Shown: positions 16,807-27,160, counted from the first letter of the stretch. The stretch: 64,000 bases of DNA from ZC4RG30 sp963777735 (GCA_963777735.1 CAVZRQ010000008.1:868001-932000); one strand, 5' to 3'. The notes: generated by a model not told the origin, from the letters alone. Numbers and translations: made by a program.

Positions 16807-18024
16807 TCACAGGTAATCGAACAGGGAGAGCTGCCCGATGCGGGTATAGGCCGCCTGTGCGGCCTGCAGACCCGTCAATTGCTGGTTCATGCGGCTGATG
16901 GCTTCCGCATAGTCGAGATCGCGCAGGTCGCTCAGCGAGCTTTCCAGCGTGAGTTTCGTGTCTTCCCGCAATGTTTCTGCATTGTCCAGTGCAGACAGCC
17001 GCGCACCGATGTCGGCGCGCAGGTCGATCACGTGGTCTAGCCCCTGATCCAGCTGGCCGATGGCCCGGTTGATGTTCGTGCTGAGCATCGCCCGCGACTC
17101 GGGCGTATCGGCGCCCAGGGCCAGGGCCGACACCAGTTCATCCATTGTCTGGAACAGGCCTTTGGTCGAGGCCGGCGCGATGGTGTAGGTATCGCCGGCT
17201 GCAGGCGCACCCTTGATGTTCACCTGTATGCCGTTGAAGGCAACCACGCTGTCATCGACGTAGCTGCCCGCAACAGGGCTGCCACCGCCGTCCAGCAGCG
17301 GATTGCCGAGACCGTCCAGCACGCGCCAGCTGTCGGTGGCCGTGAATTCGATGGTGTAGTTGCCGGGCACCCAGGCTGCCTGGTCGACCACCTGCCCCAG
17401 ATCCACAATGCCCGTGCCATTGTGCACACCGGTGGCTACAGCAAAGGTGCCGTTGCCTTCCGGGATGTTCATGAAAGCCTGCTCGCCATTGATGCCATCT
17501 GCCAGCTTCTGCGTGGAGCTGATCTGCAGCTGGCGCACGCCCTGGTCGCCTGAGTAGGTTACGCCGGCGCCACCTCGGGCAAAGGGCTGCACCTGTGTCG
17601 AGTAGCCGGAAAACAGGTATTCGCCGTTGGTGTCGCGCCGGTTGCCGACATCCACCAGTTCCTGCGCACGGGAACGCAGTTCGGTGGCAATGGATCCCAG
17701 CGCCACGCTGTCCAGCGCGCCGTTGTTGGCCTTCACCGCGAGTTCCCGCGCCCGCTGCAGCAGCGTGCCAAGGTCGGAAAGGGCCTGTTCACCCACGCCC
17801 AGGCGCGCCGCAATGATGTCGGAATTCTTGCCGAATTGTTCGAGCTGCGCCTGCGTCTGCTCGAGTCCCAGGATGCGGGTCGAACCAATGGGATCATCAG
17901 CCGGCGACTGGATACGACGACCGGACGCCACCTGTGACTGCGTTTTCGAAAGCAGCGTCTGCTGCTTCAGGATCTCACTGATGGAGGCGGCATGCCTGCC
18001 GGCTGTTGAAAGTCGGTTGATCAT
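16807..18024 (-). CDS. flgL: Flagellar hook-filament junction protein FlgL (HAP3)
   Basis: FlgL is the second hook-filament junction protein. The 405-residue product has the flagellin-like N-terminus (MINRLSTAGRHAASISEI; QVASGRRIQSPADDPIGSTR) and a C-terminal D0/D1 region (about 330-405, with DLDYAEAISRMNQQLTGLQAAQ and the end SLFDYL). It is intact and overlaps the flgK stop by 4 nt (ATGA), so both share the sigma-28 promoter inside flgJ. Confidence 0.93.
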   Translation of the reverse strand: MINRLSTAGRHAASISEILKQQTLLSKTQSQVASGRRIQSPADDPIGSTRILGLEQTQAQLEQFGKNSDIIAARLGVGEQALSDLGTLLQRARELAVKANNGALDSVALGSIATELRSRAQELVDVGNRRDTNGEYLFSGYSTQVQPFARGGAGVTYSGDQGVRQLQISSTQKLADGINGEQAFMNIPEGNGTFAVATGVHNGTGIVDLGQVVDQAAWVPGNYTIEFTATDSWRVLDGLGNPLLDGGGSPVAGSYVDDSVVAFNGIQVNIKGAPAAGDTYTIAPASTKGLFQTMDELVSALALGADTPESRAMLSTNINRAIGQLDQGLDHVIDLRADIGARLSALDNAETLREDTKLTLESSLSDLRDLDYAEAISRMNQQLTGLQAAQAAYTRIGQLSLFDYL

Positions 18025-19909
18025 CTGCGTGTCGCATCCAGCAGGGTGTCGAAAATGGTCTGGGTCACGCGGATCATCTGTGCCGCAGCCTGATAGGCCT
18101 GCTGGTAGCGCATCATGTTGGCCGCCTCTTCATCGAGATTGACACCGGACACGCCATCCACCGCCGCCAGGCTGTCGTCATAGATGACCTGCTGGGCTTC
18201 CAGGCTGTTGTTGGCCTGGCTGGTGGCCACACCGACTGCGCCAATGAAGCGGGACACGGCCGCGTTGATGGATTCCGCGCCGCCCGACAGCACACCGCGC
18301 GACAGGGCTTCCACCATCTGCAGCGCATTGCGATTGTCACCCGTACCGGCGGCATTGTTGGCCACTGTGAAGCTGTCGCCCGCGGCAGGTGCACCACTGA
18401 TCTGCACGCGCCAGCCATTGATGTCGATGTTCTGCCCGGGCGTGTACGGGTTGCTGCCCACGCCATTGATGGAATAGCTGGTGGCGTCGATGAACTGCAG
18501 CGTGACCGGGCTGCGCAGCTGTGCATTGCCAACGTCAATGACCTCGCCCGCTGAAATGGCTGCGGAACCGGCATTTCCAGTCGTTGCAGCCGTCCGGATG
18601 GGCGCAGCCGCCGCGACCCGTGCCGGGTCACTGATCAGCACATCCAGCCCACTGATCGCGCCCGCGGTAGGCCGCACGAGAACTTTGTCCCCGGCAGCTG
18701 GCGTACCGCTGATCACCATCGAGAGGCCGTCTGCCACGATCGGATCACCGACCGTGCCGGTGCCCGTGAACCCGACTGCCGCGCCGGTATCGGCACGCTG
18801 CATGGTCCACGCGCTGCCCGTATAGCGCATGACATAGTCGTAGGGGTCAGCGAGCCCGCGCCAGTGCGCGTCGCCGCGATGGTGGCCGACCCTGCATTGC
18901 CCGCAGCCGGGATTGCCTCGACGGCGCCCACCGCGAACAGGTCACCACCCAGATTTCCAGAGAGATCGATGCCATCACGGTGCTGGGCATTGGTGACCTC
19001 GGTCAGCGCGACGGCCATCTGCCCGAGCTGGTTGCGGGCCGGATCCAGCAGTTCCCGCCGGAAGTCCAGCAGGCCGCCAACGCTGCCGCCGGTCAGAGAG
19101 CTGCTGACATCCACCGTCACGCCGGGCGTCTGGAAAGCCAGCGAAACCCGCGTCGACAGGAAAGGATCCTGCTTGGCCACCACGGTGGCCGATGTGCCAC
19201 CGATCACCAGAGCCTGGCCGTTGCCTACGAAAACATTGATGGATCCGTCGTCCTGACGGACCACGGAGGTATCCACCCGCGAGGCAAGATCTGCCATCTG
19301 CGCATCGCGCGCATCCAGAAGGTCGCCCGGTGCCTGCCCGGCCTGCGACTGCGCCGCCACGATTTCCTGGTTCAGGCGCGCGATGTTGCCGGCAATGCTG
19401 TTGATCGCCGATGCCTCACCGCGCAGCTGCTCGCTGACCTCTGTCTCCAGATCACCCAGCCGCTGTTCGTAGGTCTGCAGGCGCTGCACCAGACCTTCCG
19501 CCTCCGACAGCAGCACCTGCCTGGCGGCAGTCGAAGATGGCGTATTGGCCACCCCCTGCAGGGCATTCGTAAAACGCTGCAAGGAAGCGGAAATGCCGGT
19601 GGAGCTGTCGGCAAACAGATTGTTGATCGCGCCGGCCTTCTGGGCATAGGCATCCAGACGCGAGAAGCTGCTGGCAGCCCGCTGCATCTGCGACACCAGC
19701 AGGTCGTTGCTGAAGCGGCTGACATTGTCGACCAGCACGCCACTGCCCAGCGACATGCCACCGAAGTTCTGCGGCTGCTGGGTAACCAGATCCACGCGCT
19801 GGCGGCTGTAGCCGGGCGTCGAGACGTTGGCGATATTATGACTGGTGGTCTCCAGCGCGCGCTGAAACGCCCGCAGACCGGAAACCGCCACATTGAGCAT
19901 GTCAGGCAT
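18021..19909 (-). CDS. flgK: Flagellar hook-filament junction protein FlgK (HAP1; one -1 frame break)
   Basis: FlgK is the first junction protein on the hook. The N-terminus (LNVAVSGLRAFQRALETTSH, NIANVSTPGYSRQRV) and C-terminus (EEAANMMRYQQAYQAAAQMI) are canonical, with FlgK_D2-type sequence in the middle. One C appears to be missing from a run near 18846; restoring it joins the halves into about 629 residues. The start at 19909 overlaps flgJ; an ATG at 19900 is an alternative. It is transcribed from a sigma-28 promoter within the flgJ 3' end. Confidence 0.92.
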
Positions 19910-20816
19910 TTACAGGACCTCGTCCAACCGTTGCCTGTATCGGCATGTCGGGGTGTGACTTGAGTCTCGCCGCTACCGCGGTGAGCTTGTTTGCATAATC
20001 AGGGTCGGTGGCGTAGCCACCACGCTGCAAGGCCTGTGCATAAGCGGCGGCGTCGCTACCCGTACCCAGCGCGGCGGCATAACGCGGACTGGACTGCAGC
20101 AGCTTCACGTAGTCTCCCAGCGACTGCTCCGGCGATTCATAGCTGCGGAAGCCAGCGGTCACCTGCTGCATGCGGCCATCCTGGAATTCGCGGGTGCCGC
20201 TCATCGCGGCTTCACCCTTCCAGTTGCCTCCGGCCTTGATGCCGAACAGATTGAAGCTGGGGCGTCCATCCGCCCCCATCGGCACCGACTTGCCCCACCC
20301 TGTCTCGAGCGCGGCATGTGCGATCACCGTGGCAGGATCAACCCCGAGCTCGCGGCCAGCGGCCGTCGCTGCGGGCAATATCGACTGCACGAATTCTTCC
20401 TGGGTGCGTGGCGGCCAGGCCTTCCCCATGGGGACGCTGGCAGAGCCCGTTGCGGCGGCACTGGCGGTGCCATCTGCCGGTGCCGCAATTCCCGAAGCTT
20501 CGGGCGAAAACCCCGCGCTCTGCATCAACTGGCGCATCAGCACATCGGCGAGCCCCAGTCCCTTGCCCTTCGACAGCTGCTGCGAGAGCTGCTGATCGAA
20601 CATGTCCTGGTAGAAATCCTGCTGGTCGCTCCCAAAGAGCGAATCCTCGGGCGTTGCTTCCCGCATGCTTTTCAGCATCATCGTGGTGAACAGACTCTCG
20701 AACTGCTTGGCGGTCTCGCGCAGCGCCTCGGGAGTCTGCGCAGAAGCCTCCCGCTTGAGAGCGGTGAGGCTCGCAGGATCTGCATAGAAAGAACTGTTCA
20801 GCGGAGCGATGGCCAT
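19902..20816 (-). CDS. flgJ: Flagellar rod assembly protein and peptidoglycan hydrolase FlgJ
   Basis: FlgJ caps the rod and cuts peptidoglycan so the rod can pass. The 304-residue product is the two-domain form: an N-terminal rod-binding domain (about 30-110, with AKQFESLFTTMMLKSMRE) and a C-terminal glucosaminidase domain (about 150-290) with the active-site region ALETGWGKS, then FNLFGIKAGGNW and the substrate-side FRSYESPEQSLGDYV. It is intact. Its last codons contain the flgK promoter. Confidence 0.94.
   Translation of the reverse strand: MAIAPLNSSFYADPASLTALKREASAQTPEALRETAKQFESLFTTMMLKSMREATPEDSLFGSDQQDFYQDMFDQQLSQQLSKGKGLGLADVLMRQLMQSAGFSPEASGIAAPADGTASAAATGSASVPMGKAWPPRTQEEFVQSILPAATAAGRELGVDPATVIAHAALETGWGKSVPMGADGRPSFNLFGIKAGGNWKGEAAMSGTREFQDGRMQQVTAGFRSYESPEQSLGDYVKLLQSSPRYAAALGTGSDAAAYAQALQRGGYATDPDYANKLTAVAARLKSHPDMPIQATVGRGPVNA
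19937..19963 (-). promoter_or_regulatory. Sigma-28 promoter of flgK-flgL, inside flgJ
   Basis: The minus strand reads TCAAG, 14 nt, GCCGATAC. The start predicted near 19930 gives a leader of about 21 nt with GAGG before the flgK ATG. An internal sigma-28 promoter before flgKL is normal in gammaproteobacterial cascades. Confidence 0.76.
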
Positions 20817-20823
20817 GGCGTAC

Positions 20824-21947
20824 CTAGATCACGATGAGCTCGGCGCGCAATGCGCCCGCTTCCTTGAGTGCTTCCAGAATGGCTACCAGATCACCCGGCG
20901 CCGCTCCCACCTGGTTCACGGCCCGCACGATCTCGTCGAGATTCACGCCGGCGTCAAACAGGAACATCCGCGCGTCTTCCTGATTGACGGAAATCTCGCT
21001 GCGCGGCGTGACCACGGTTTCACCGCGCGAAAATGCCTGCGGCTGACTCACATCCTGTCGCTCGGTGATGGTCACCGAAAGCGAACCATGCGCGACGGCC
21101 GCCGGCGACACACGCACCCGCGCGCCGATCACCACGGTGCCGGTGCGGGAATTGACGATGACACGCGCCGGCGCATCGCCCGGCTCGACTTCCACCTGTT
21201 CGAGGGTGGAGAGATAGGCAATGCGCTGGTTGGGATCCAGTCGGCGCGGCCACCTTCACCGACACGGCATCCATGGCCTGCGCCGTGTCTTCGCCCAGCA
21301 ATGCATTGAGTCCGCCGGCCAGTCGCGCCGCGGTGGTGAAATCCGGTGTATGCAGATTCAGCACGACGAAGGGCTGGGAGGTGAAATTGTTGGGCACCTC
21401 GCGTTCCACCGTCGCGCCATTCGGCACGCGGCCACTGGAGGGCACATTGACGGAGAGTTTCGATCCGTCATCCCCCTTCACGCCAAAACCGCTGACAATC
21501 ATGCTGCCCTGGGCGATGCCATAGACCTGCGCCGTCGATGCCGCGCAGCGGCGTCATGAGCAACGTGCCGCCGCGCAGGCTCGCCGCGTTGCCGATGGAA
21601 GCCACTGTCACGTCGATGGTCTGGCCCGTCTTCGAGAAGGCTGGCAGATCGGCCGTTACAGTCACCGCCGCCACGTTCTTGAGCTGCGGATTGGCATTCG
21701 GCGGAATGGTCACGCCGAAGTTCGCGAGCATGTTCTTGATGCTCTGGATGGTGAACGGCGCCTGGCTGGTCTGGTCGCCCGTGCCATCCAGACCCACCAC
21801 GAGGCCGTAGCCCACCAGCTGGTTGCCGCGCACGCCGGAAACCGATGCCAGATCCTTCACCCGCTCCGCCTGCACTGCCGAGGCCATGACGCAGAGGGCG
21901 AAAACACCCAGGCATTGCACGCCGGATTTGAACACTTTGACTTTCAC
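20824..21947 (-). CDS. flgI: Flagellar P-ring protein FlgI (two +1 frame breaks)
   Basis: FlgI forms the periplasmic P-ring bushing. The GTG at 21947 overlaps the flgH stop (GTGA) and begins a signal peptide (VFALCVMASAVQA). Family hallmarks follow: ERVKDLASVSGVRGNQLVGY, GLVVGLDGTGDQT, MLANFGVTIPPNANPQLKNV and the C-terminal GVNLDEIVRAVNQVGAAPGD. Extra bases near 21533 and 21241 break the frame; the corrected precursor is 373 residues. It lies 7 nt before flgJ. Confidence 0.92.
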
Positions 21948-22624
21948 AGCGGATTCCAGCGTGAGTTGAAGAAGCGGGAGAGCAGGCCCGGCCGGTTGGC
22001 ATCCGCCAGCACGCCCTGCCCACCATAGGAGATGGAGGCATCCGCAACCTTGTAGGAAGGAATGCTGTTGTCCGGCAGGATGTCGATCGGCCGGATCACG
22101 CCCTGGATGCGGATGAATTCGCGCCCCTGGTTGATGCCGATCCATTTCTGGCCCCGCACCAGCAGGTTGCCGTTGCTCAGGCGCTGCGCCACGGTCACCG
22201 TGATGTTGCCCTGCAGCTTGTTGCTCAGCTGGCTGTCGCCGGAGCCGTCGAATTCGCGATTGTTCTCGATGTTGGCAGAGAGGATCTCGTTGCCGTTGAT
22301 GGTCACGGGACTGCCACCCAGGATCGGCCCTGGAATGTCGATCTTGCTGCTCTTGGAAGTCGTGGTGCTGGAGCTCTTCTGCGCCGCAGTGCTCTCCTGC
22401 AGATTGATCGTCACCGTGTCGCCAACCCGCCGCGCCACGGAATTCTCGAACAGCGCGATATCGTGGCCGGCCTGATAGATCGAGCCACTGACCAACGCGG
22501 TGTCGGGAACTGGCTCCGGCCAGGTGGCATCGAAGTTCTCGATCCGGGGCGGCGAAGCACAGCCTGCCAGCACCACCAGCACTGCAAAGCCCATCGCCAG
22601 TGTCATTGCCTGGTTCTTGTTCAC
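21944..22624 (-). CDS. flgH: Flagellar L-ring lipoprotein FlgH
   Basis: FlgH forms the outer-membrane L-ring. The start is GTG at 22624, overlapping the flgG stop. The 226-residue precursor has a lipobox (VLAGC, Cys about 22), the VGDTVTINLQE segment, and the conserved NLLVRGQKWIGINQGREFIR and ending YGGQGVLADANRPG. It is intact. Confidence 0.94.
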   Translation of the reverse strand: MNKNQAMTLAMGFAVLVVLAGCASPPRIENFDATWPEPVPDTALVSGSIYQAGHDIALFENSVARRVGDTVTINLQESTAAQKSSSTTTSKSSKIDIPGPILGGSPVTINGNEILSANIENNREFDGSGDSQLSNKLQGNITVTVAQRLSNGNLLVRGQKWIGINQGREFIRIQGVIRPIDILPDNSIPSYKVADASISYGGQGVLADANRPGLLSRFFNSRWNPL

Positions 22625-23405
22625 AGGTTGTTGCTCACGTATTGCAGCATCTGGTCAGTGGTCGAGATCGCCTTCGAGTTCATCTCGTAGGCGCGCTGGG
22701 TTTCGATCATCGTCACCAGCTCTTCGACCACGTTGACGTTCGAGCCTTCCAGGAATCCCTGCTGCAGGGCGCCGAGCCCGTTGAGCCCGGGCGTGCTGGT
22801 CTGCGCCGGGCCACTGGCCGCGGACTCTGCCAGCAGGTTCTCGCCGCGCGGCTGCAGGCCGGCCGGGTTCACGAAATCCGTCAGCTGCAGCGAGCCGACC
22901 TGCGTCGGCGCAGCCTGTCCGGCAACCTGCGCGCTGACCACGCCATCGCTGCCGATGGTGATGCTCTGCGCACCGGCCGGAATCGAGATGGCGGGCTGCA
23001 CGCGGTATCCGCTGGAAGTCACCAGCTCGCCTTCGGCGCTCATCTTGAATGAGCCGTCGCGGGTGTAGGCGAAGCTGCCGTCTGGCATCAGCACCTGGAA
23101 GAAGCCGCGGCCATTGATGGCCACGTCCAGCGAGTTGCCGGTGTTGTTCAGGCCACCCTGGGTGTAGTTCTTTTCGGTGGCGACCACCCGCACGCCGGTG
23201 CCGAGGTTGAGTCCGGTTGGCGCCATCGTGTCCTGCGAGGTCGCAGCGCCAACCTGCTTGTGTTCTGGTAGAGCAGATCCTCGAACACGGCGCGGTCTTT
23301 CTTGAAACCCGTGGTGCTGACGTTGGCGAGGTTGTGCGAGACGACAGCCATGCGCGTCTGCTGCGCATCGAGTCCTGTCTTGGCGGCCCAGAGTGCGGAA
23401 TTCAT
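22621..23405 (-). CDS. flgG: Flagellar distal rod protein FlgG (one -1 frame break)
   Basis: FlgG builds the distal rod. The N-terminus (MNSALWAAKTGLDAQQTRMA, VVSHNLANVSTTGFKK) and the C-terminal flg_bbr motif (FLEGSNVNVVEELVTMIETQ) are canonical. One A appears to be missing from a short run near 23258, splitting the gene after LLYQN; restored length is 261 residues, as in most species. The stop overlaps flgH. Confidence 0.92.
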
Positions 23406-23434
23406 GGTGTTTCAGGTTCCTTGAGTTGGCCGGT

Positions 23435-24175
23435 CTAGCGCATCGACAACAGGCGCGCAGAGGCTGCACCGTTGTCCTCGGCGGATTTCATCGCGCGCAC
23501 CTGCATGTCGAAGCGGCGCGACAGTTCGATCATGTTGACCATGGCATCGGCCACGTTGACGTTGCTGCTTTCCAGCATTCCGGACATGAGGCGCGTCGAT
23601 GCATCGGGCGGCGCATCGCTGCCATCCTTCATGCGGAACAGGCCGTCCTGGCCCTTTTCAATGTCTTCATTGGCCGGGTTCACGAGCTTGATGCGGCCGA
23701 CTTCGGCCTTGGTCTCTGGCCCCTGTCCCAGCGGCACGATGGAGATCGTGCCGTCGCCACCCACCACCAGCGATGCATGCGGCGGCACGGCGACCGGCCC
23801 CGCCTCGCCGAGCACGGCAAGCCCGGTACCGGTGCGCAGCTGGCCATTGGTGTCCACGCGCAGGTCACCTGCGCGCGTATAGGCCTCGCGGCCATCCGGC
23901 CCCTGCACGGCGATGAAGCCACTCGCCCTGCACCGCCACGTCCAGATCGCGCCCGGTGGACATCAAGCGCCCACCGTCGCGTCGAAACCCGTGGTGGCCG
24001 CCGTTGCATATACGCGCGATTCGAAGCCATCGCCAGCCACCTGCCGCGCCTGGAACGCCTGCAGATCGGCGCGAAAGCCGGTCGTGCTGGCATTGGCGAG
24101 GTTGTGGTTGTTGGCTGTCTGGGCCCGCAGGGTCTCGCGGGCACCGGTCATCGCAACGTATAGCATCCGGTCCAT
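23435..24175 (-). CDS. flgF: Flagellar proximal rod protein FlgF (one +1 and one -1 frame break)
   Basis: FlgF is a proximal rod subunit. It starts MDRMLYVAMTGARETLRAQT with NHNLANASTTGFRADLQ, and ends with the bbr motif MLESSNVNVADAMVNMIELS. Between 23920 and 23975 the frame breaks twice: one base appears missing near 23972 and one extra near 23921; correction gives DLDVAVQGEGFIAVQGPDGR and a 246-residue product. It lies 5 nt after flgE. Confidence 0.89.
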
Positions 24176-24180
24176 GATGA

Positions 24181-25403
24181 TTACCTGATGTTGATGATGG
24201 TCTGCGTGATCGAGTCAGAGGTGGAGATCATCTGCGCGTTCGCCTGGAAGTTGCGCTGCGCGGTGATCATGTTCACCAGCTGCGTGGTGATGTCGACGTT
24301 CGAGGATTCCAGCGCACCGGACTGGATCAGGCCGAAGCCCGAGTTGCCCGCCTGGCCGCGCAGTGCCTGACCCGAGGCGAAGGTTTCCGCCCAGTTGGTG
24401 TCTGCCAGCTGCTGCAGGCCGCCGTTGTTGGCGAAGTTCGACAGCGCCACCTGCCCCAGCGTCAGCGAGCGGCCGTTCGTGAAGCGGGCCTGCACCGTGC
24501 CGCTCTTGTCGATGTCCATGCCGATCAGGCGACCGGTGGTGTAGCCATCCTGCGTGATGTTGTTGACGCTGAAGGTGCCGCCGTACTGCGTGCGCACCGG
24601 TGAAATCGAAGGTGATGGTCATGTCGGCCGCGCCGGTGGCGGGCGTGTAGGCCGGGAAGGCAACGGCGCCATTGGCCGGCGTTGTCAGCAGGCCGGTGTT
24701 GCTGAATGCCAGCGTGCTGCGCACCACCCACGGCCGTGCCATCCACATACAGGCGCGCATCCCATTCACCTGAGGCTGCGCCCTTCACGAAGTACATCGT
24801 GGCCGTGTGCGCAGCGCCCAGCGAGTCATAGACCGTCAGCGAGGTCGCGCGGTTGAAGCTGGTGGGATCGGCCGGATCGAACGTTGCCGTGGCGGGCACG
24901 GTCGCATTGGCCGGCAGGTTCATCAGCATTTCCACGTTGGTGGTGGCGGCTGGCGCGCTTTCTGCCGAGATCAGCCGCAGGTCCGTCAGCGAGCCCGTGT
25001 TGAAGCCACCGCCGACCAGCGGCGGATACACCTGCAGCCGCTGCACCCTGGGCGTTGACCACATAGCCCTTCGGCGTCGGTCTTGAATGCGCCGGCGCGC
25101 GTGTAGGCCATGCGCACCGCCGTCACTCAGAGTGAAGAAGCCCGGCCCGCTGATGGCAAGGTCCAGGTTGCTGTCGGTGAAGTCGATGTTGCCCTGTCCG
25201 AACTGCTGCGAGATGTCCGACACCCGCACGCCGTTGCCGGCGGCCAGTGTCGCCACACCCTGCGGCGAGACCGCGAACAGCTCCGCGAACTCGGTGCGCG
25301 ACTCCTTGAAGCCGGTGGTGGCGCTGTTGGCGATGTTGTTGGCCGTTACACCCAGGTCAGCCGAAGCTGCGTTGAGGCCACTCAGTGCGAGACGAAAAGT
25401 CAT
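24181..25403 (-). CDS. flgE: Flagellar hook protein FlgE (five +1 frame breaks)
   Basis: FlgE is the hook subunit. The N-terminus (MTFRLALSGLNAASADLGVT, ANNIANSATTGFKESR) and C-terminus (ALESSNVDITTQLVNMITAQ) are canonical, with a Thr/Ala-rich surface domain between. Five extra bases (near 25119, 25067, 25045, 24726 and 24597) break the frame; after removal the product is 405 residues. This is the most interrupted gene of the window per kilobase. It lies 10 nt after flgD. Confidence 0.9.
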
Positions 25404-25413
25404 GGTTAGCTCC

Positions 25414-26068
25414 TTACATCACTCGCCGGACGCGGCTGAGCGGGATGGGTCCGATATCGGTGTTCAAGGTCAGGTTGTTGGTGGCCGGATCGAGCGTGAC
25501 GCTGCCGACGCGGCTCGACAGCTGGGTTTCCAGCTGCTCGTCGGCCCCGCCCACCGTCGCCAGTGCTTCAATCGTGTAGCTGCCTGCAGGCGCGCGCGTC
25601 ACCGCGATCGGTGGTGCCATCCCACTGGAATTCGGTCACGCCCTGCTGCGTGGAAAGCGGCATGCGCCGCACCAGCTGCCCGCTGGCATCGGTGATCACG
25701 AGCAACGCGGCATTGGTGCCTTCCGGTATCGTGACCGCGCCGCCGATGCCACCGGCCGCGCCGAGGTTTGCCGTATCGGCTTCGGCCATCACATCGTGAC
25801 CCACCAGATTGGTACCGCCCAGCACCTGCGAGGACCGCAGCGAATCAGACAGCACGGCCAGAGAGCCCTGCATGTCCTGGATGCCGGAAACGGTGCCGAA
25901 CTGCGCCAGCTGGCCGAGGAATTCGGAAGGATCCATCGGCTTGGTCGGATCCTGGTTGCGCAGCTGCGCGATCATCAGCTGCATGAACTGCGCCTGACCG
26001 AGCTTGTCCTTGTTCGAGACACTGCCAAAGGCCGCGCTGGCCTGGCCAGTGATGGCGTCGACGGCCAT
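25414..26068 (-). CDS. flgD: Flagellar hook capping protein FlgD (one +1 frame break)
   Basis: FlgD is the scaffold cap for hook growth. The start at 26068 overlaps the flgC stop (TAATG). The N-terminal region carries FMQLMIAQLRNQDPTKPMDP, SEFLGQLAQFGTVSGIQDMQ and the C-terminal half is the tudor/FnIII part (QLVRRMPLSTQQGVTEFQWD). One extra base near 25600 separates the last 66 codons; corrected length is 217 residues. Confidence 0.91.
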
Positions 26069-26492
26069 TACTGACCCAGCCGCAGGGTGGCGAGCAGCAG
26101 ATCCTTGGATGTATTCATGATCTCCACATTGTTCTGGTAGGCACGCGAGGCGCTGATCATGTCGACCATCTCCTCGACCACATTCACATTCGGGCGCAAA
26201 GACATAGCCGTCGGCATTGGCCAGCGGATTGCCGGGCTGGTAGCGCATTTCCGGCGCCCGGGTGTCTTCCGTGATGCCGCGTGACGCGCACGGCAGCGCC
26301 GGTTTCCGAACCCTGCATGCCCGCCATCTGCGCGCGTACCGCTTCGAACACGGGATGGCGCGCACTATAGGCTGTCTTCGCATCGCCGCTGACGCTCTCG
26401 GCGTTGGCGAGGTTGCTGGCCACGGTATTGAGCCGCACCGACTGTGCGGACATGCCCGAGCCGGCAATATCGAAAATCCTGAAGGATGACAT
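26068..26492 (-). CDS. flgC: Flagellar proximal rod protein FlgC (two +1 frame breaks)
   Basis: FlgC is a proximal rod subunit. It starts MSSFRIFDIAGSGMSAQSVR with LNTVASNLANAESV and, after correction, ends with NVNVVEEMVDMISASRAYQN, the usual FlgC end. Extra single bases near 26279 and 26191 break the frame; without them the product has 140 residues, the family norm. It lies 19 nt after flgB. Confidence 0.9.
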
Positions 26493-26511
26493 TCAAGTAC
26501 TCCTTGTTCCG

Positions 26512-26928
26512 TCACTGCCCGGTGATGGCCGTCATCAGCGAGCGGAATTTCGAGGAAAGAAAGGACAGCGTGGCCTGATAGCGCACCGCGTTCTCCGCAA
26601 AGGCCGCCTGTTCGAGCTGCGCATCCACGGTGTTGCCGTCCAGCGAAGGCGCCAGCGGCGTGCGATAGCGCAGGAAGGCCTCGGTACTGCCCGGCTCCAG
26701 CGCCGCAGCGCCGGCCGTGGCGAAATGTTTCGACTGCGTGGCCTGCATGGCACCGTTTGAGCCCGCAGGTGCCGCTGCCGTCAGCGCAGCACGGAAGTCC
26801 AGGTCCTGCGCCTTGTAGCCCGGCGTGTCCGCATTGGCGAGATTGCGCGCCAGCAGCTCGGTGCGCTGTTCACGCAGTTTGAGCGCCGAAGCGTGCACGC
26901 CAAGATACGAATCGAGATTGATAGCCAC
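26512..26928 (-). CDS. flgB: Flagellar proximal rod protein FlgB
   Basis: FlgB is a proximal rod subunit and the first gene of flgB-flgJ. The GTG at 26928 has a GGAG ribosome binding site and gives 138 residues with AINLDSYLGVHASALKLREQ, LLARNLANADTPGYKAQDLD and the C-terminal ENAVRYQATLSFLSSKFRSL. It is intact. A near-consensus sigma-54 promoter lies 39 nt upstream. cheV and cheR, which often lie between flgA and flgB in gammaproteobacteria, are not present here. Confidence 0.93.
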   Translation of the reverse strand: MAINLDSYLGVHASALKLREQRTELLARNLANADTPGYKAQDLDFRAALTAAAPAGSNGAMQATQSKHFATAGAAALEPGSTEAFLRYRTPLAPSLDGNTVDAQLEQAAFAENAVRYQATLSFLSSKFRSLMTAITGQ

Positions 26929-26966
26929 CGTTGCTCCGTCAGAAACCCGTCTTGCGGGGGATACAG

Positions 26967-26982
26967 AGCAACCGCCGTGCCA
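26967..26982 (-). promoter_or_regulatory. Sigma-54 promoter of flgB
   Basis: The minus strand reads TGGCACGGCGGTTGCT, a perfect fit to TGGCACG-N4-TTGCW. The predicted start near 26956 leaves a 28-nt leader with the ribosome binding site of flgB. Confidence 0.85.
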
Positions 26983-27120
26983 CACGGTGAAAACAGCGTG
27001 GATGTAGGGCTACAGGGGGCTGCAGGGTTGGAACTGCGTGATGCAGTTCACGGCCGCGCGGCAAGGGATTGCCGCCGGACGGTGACCAGATGCCGCAATT
27101 GCCGCATGTCTGCAGTCTTC

Positions 27121-27148
27121 TTATCGGCCAGCACGGCATGAAACTTTA
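27121..27148 (-). promoter_or_regulatory. Sigma-28-like element upstream of flgB, spacing one base longer than usual
   Basis: The minus strand carries TAAAGTTT and GCCGATAA, identical to the enterobacterial sigma-28 boxes, separated by 12 nt instead of 11. It points toward flgB with a start near 27114 and a leader of about 186 nt. The other sigma-28 sites of the window begin TCAAG. Either the spacing is real and weakens the site, or one base is a sequencing error. Confidence 0.45.
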
Positions 27149-27160
27149 ATGCGACATCGA

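Noticed and set aside
1..26492. The many +1 breaks as programmed frameshifting.
   Set aside because: No shared slippery motif or downstream structure is visible at the sites, and similar breaks occur in unrelated genes such as gatA, lolB and prmC.
26939..27139. A 66-codon minus-strand open frame in the flgB-flgA gap.
   Set aside because: It has no ribosome binding site, overlaps the promoter elements, and its composition is not protein-like.
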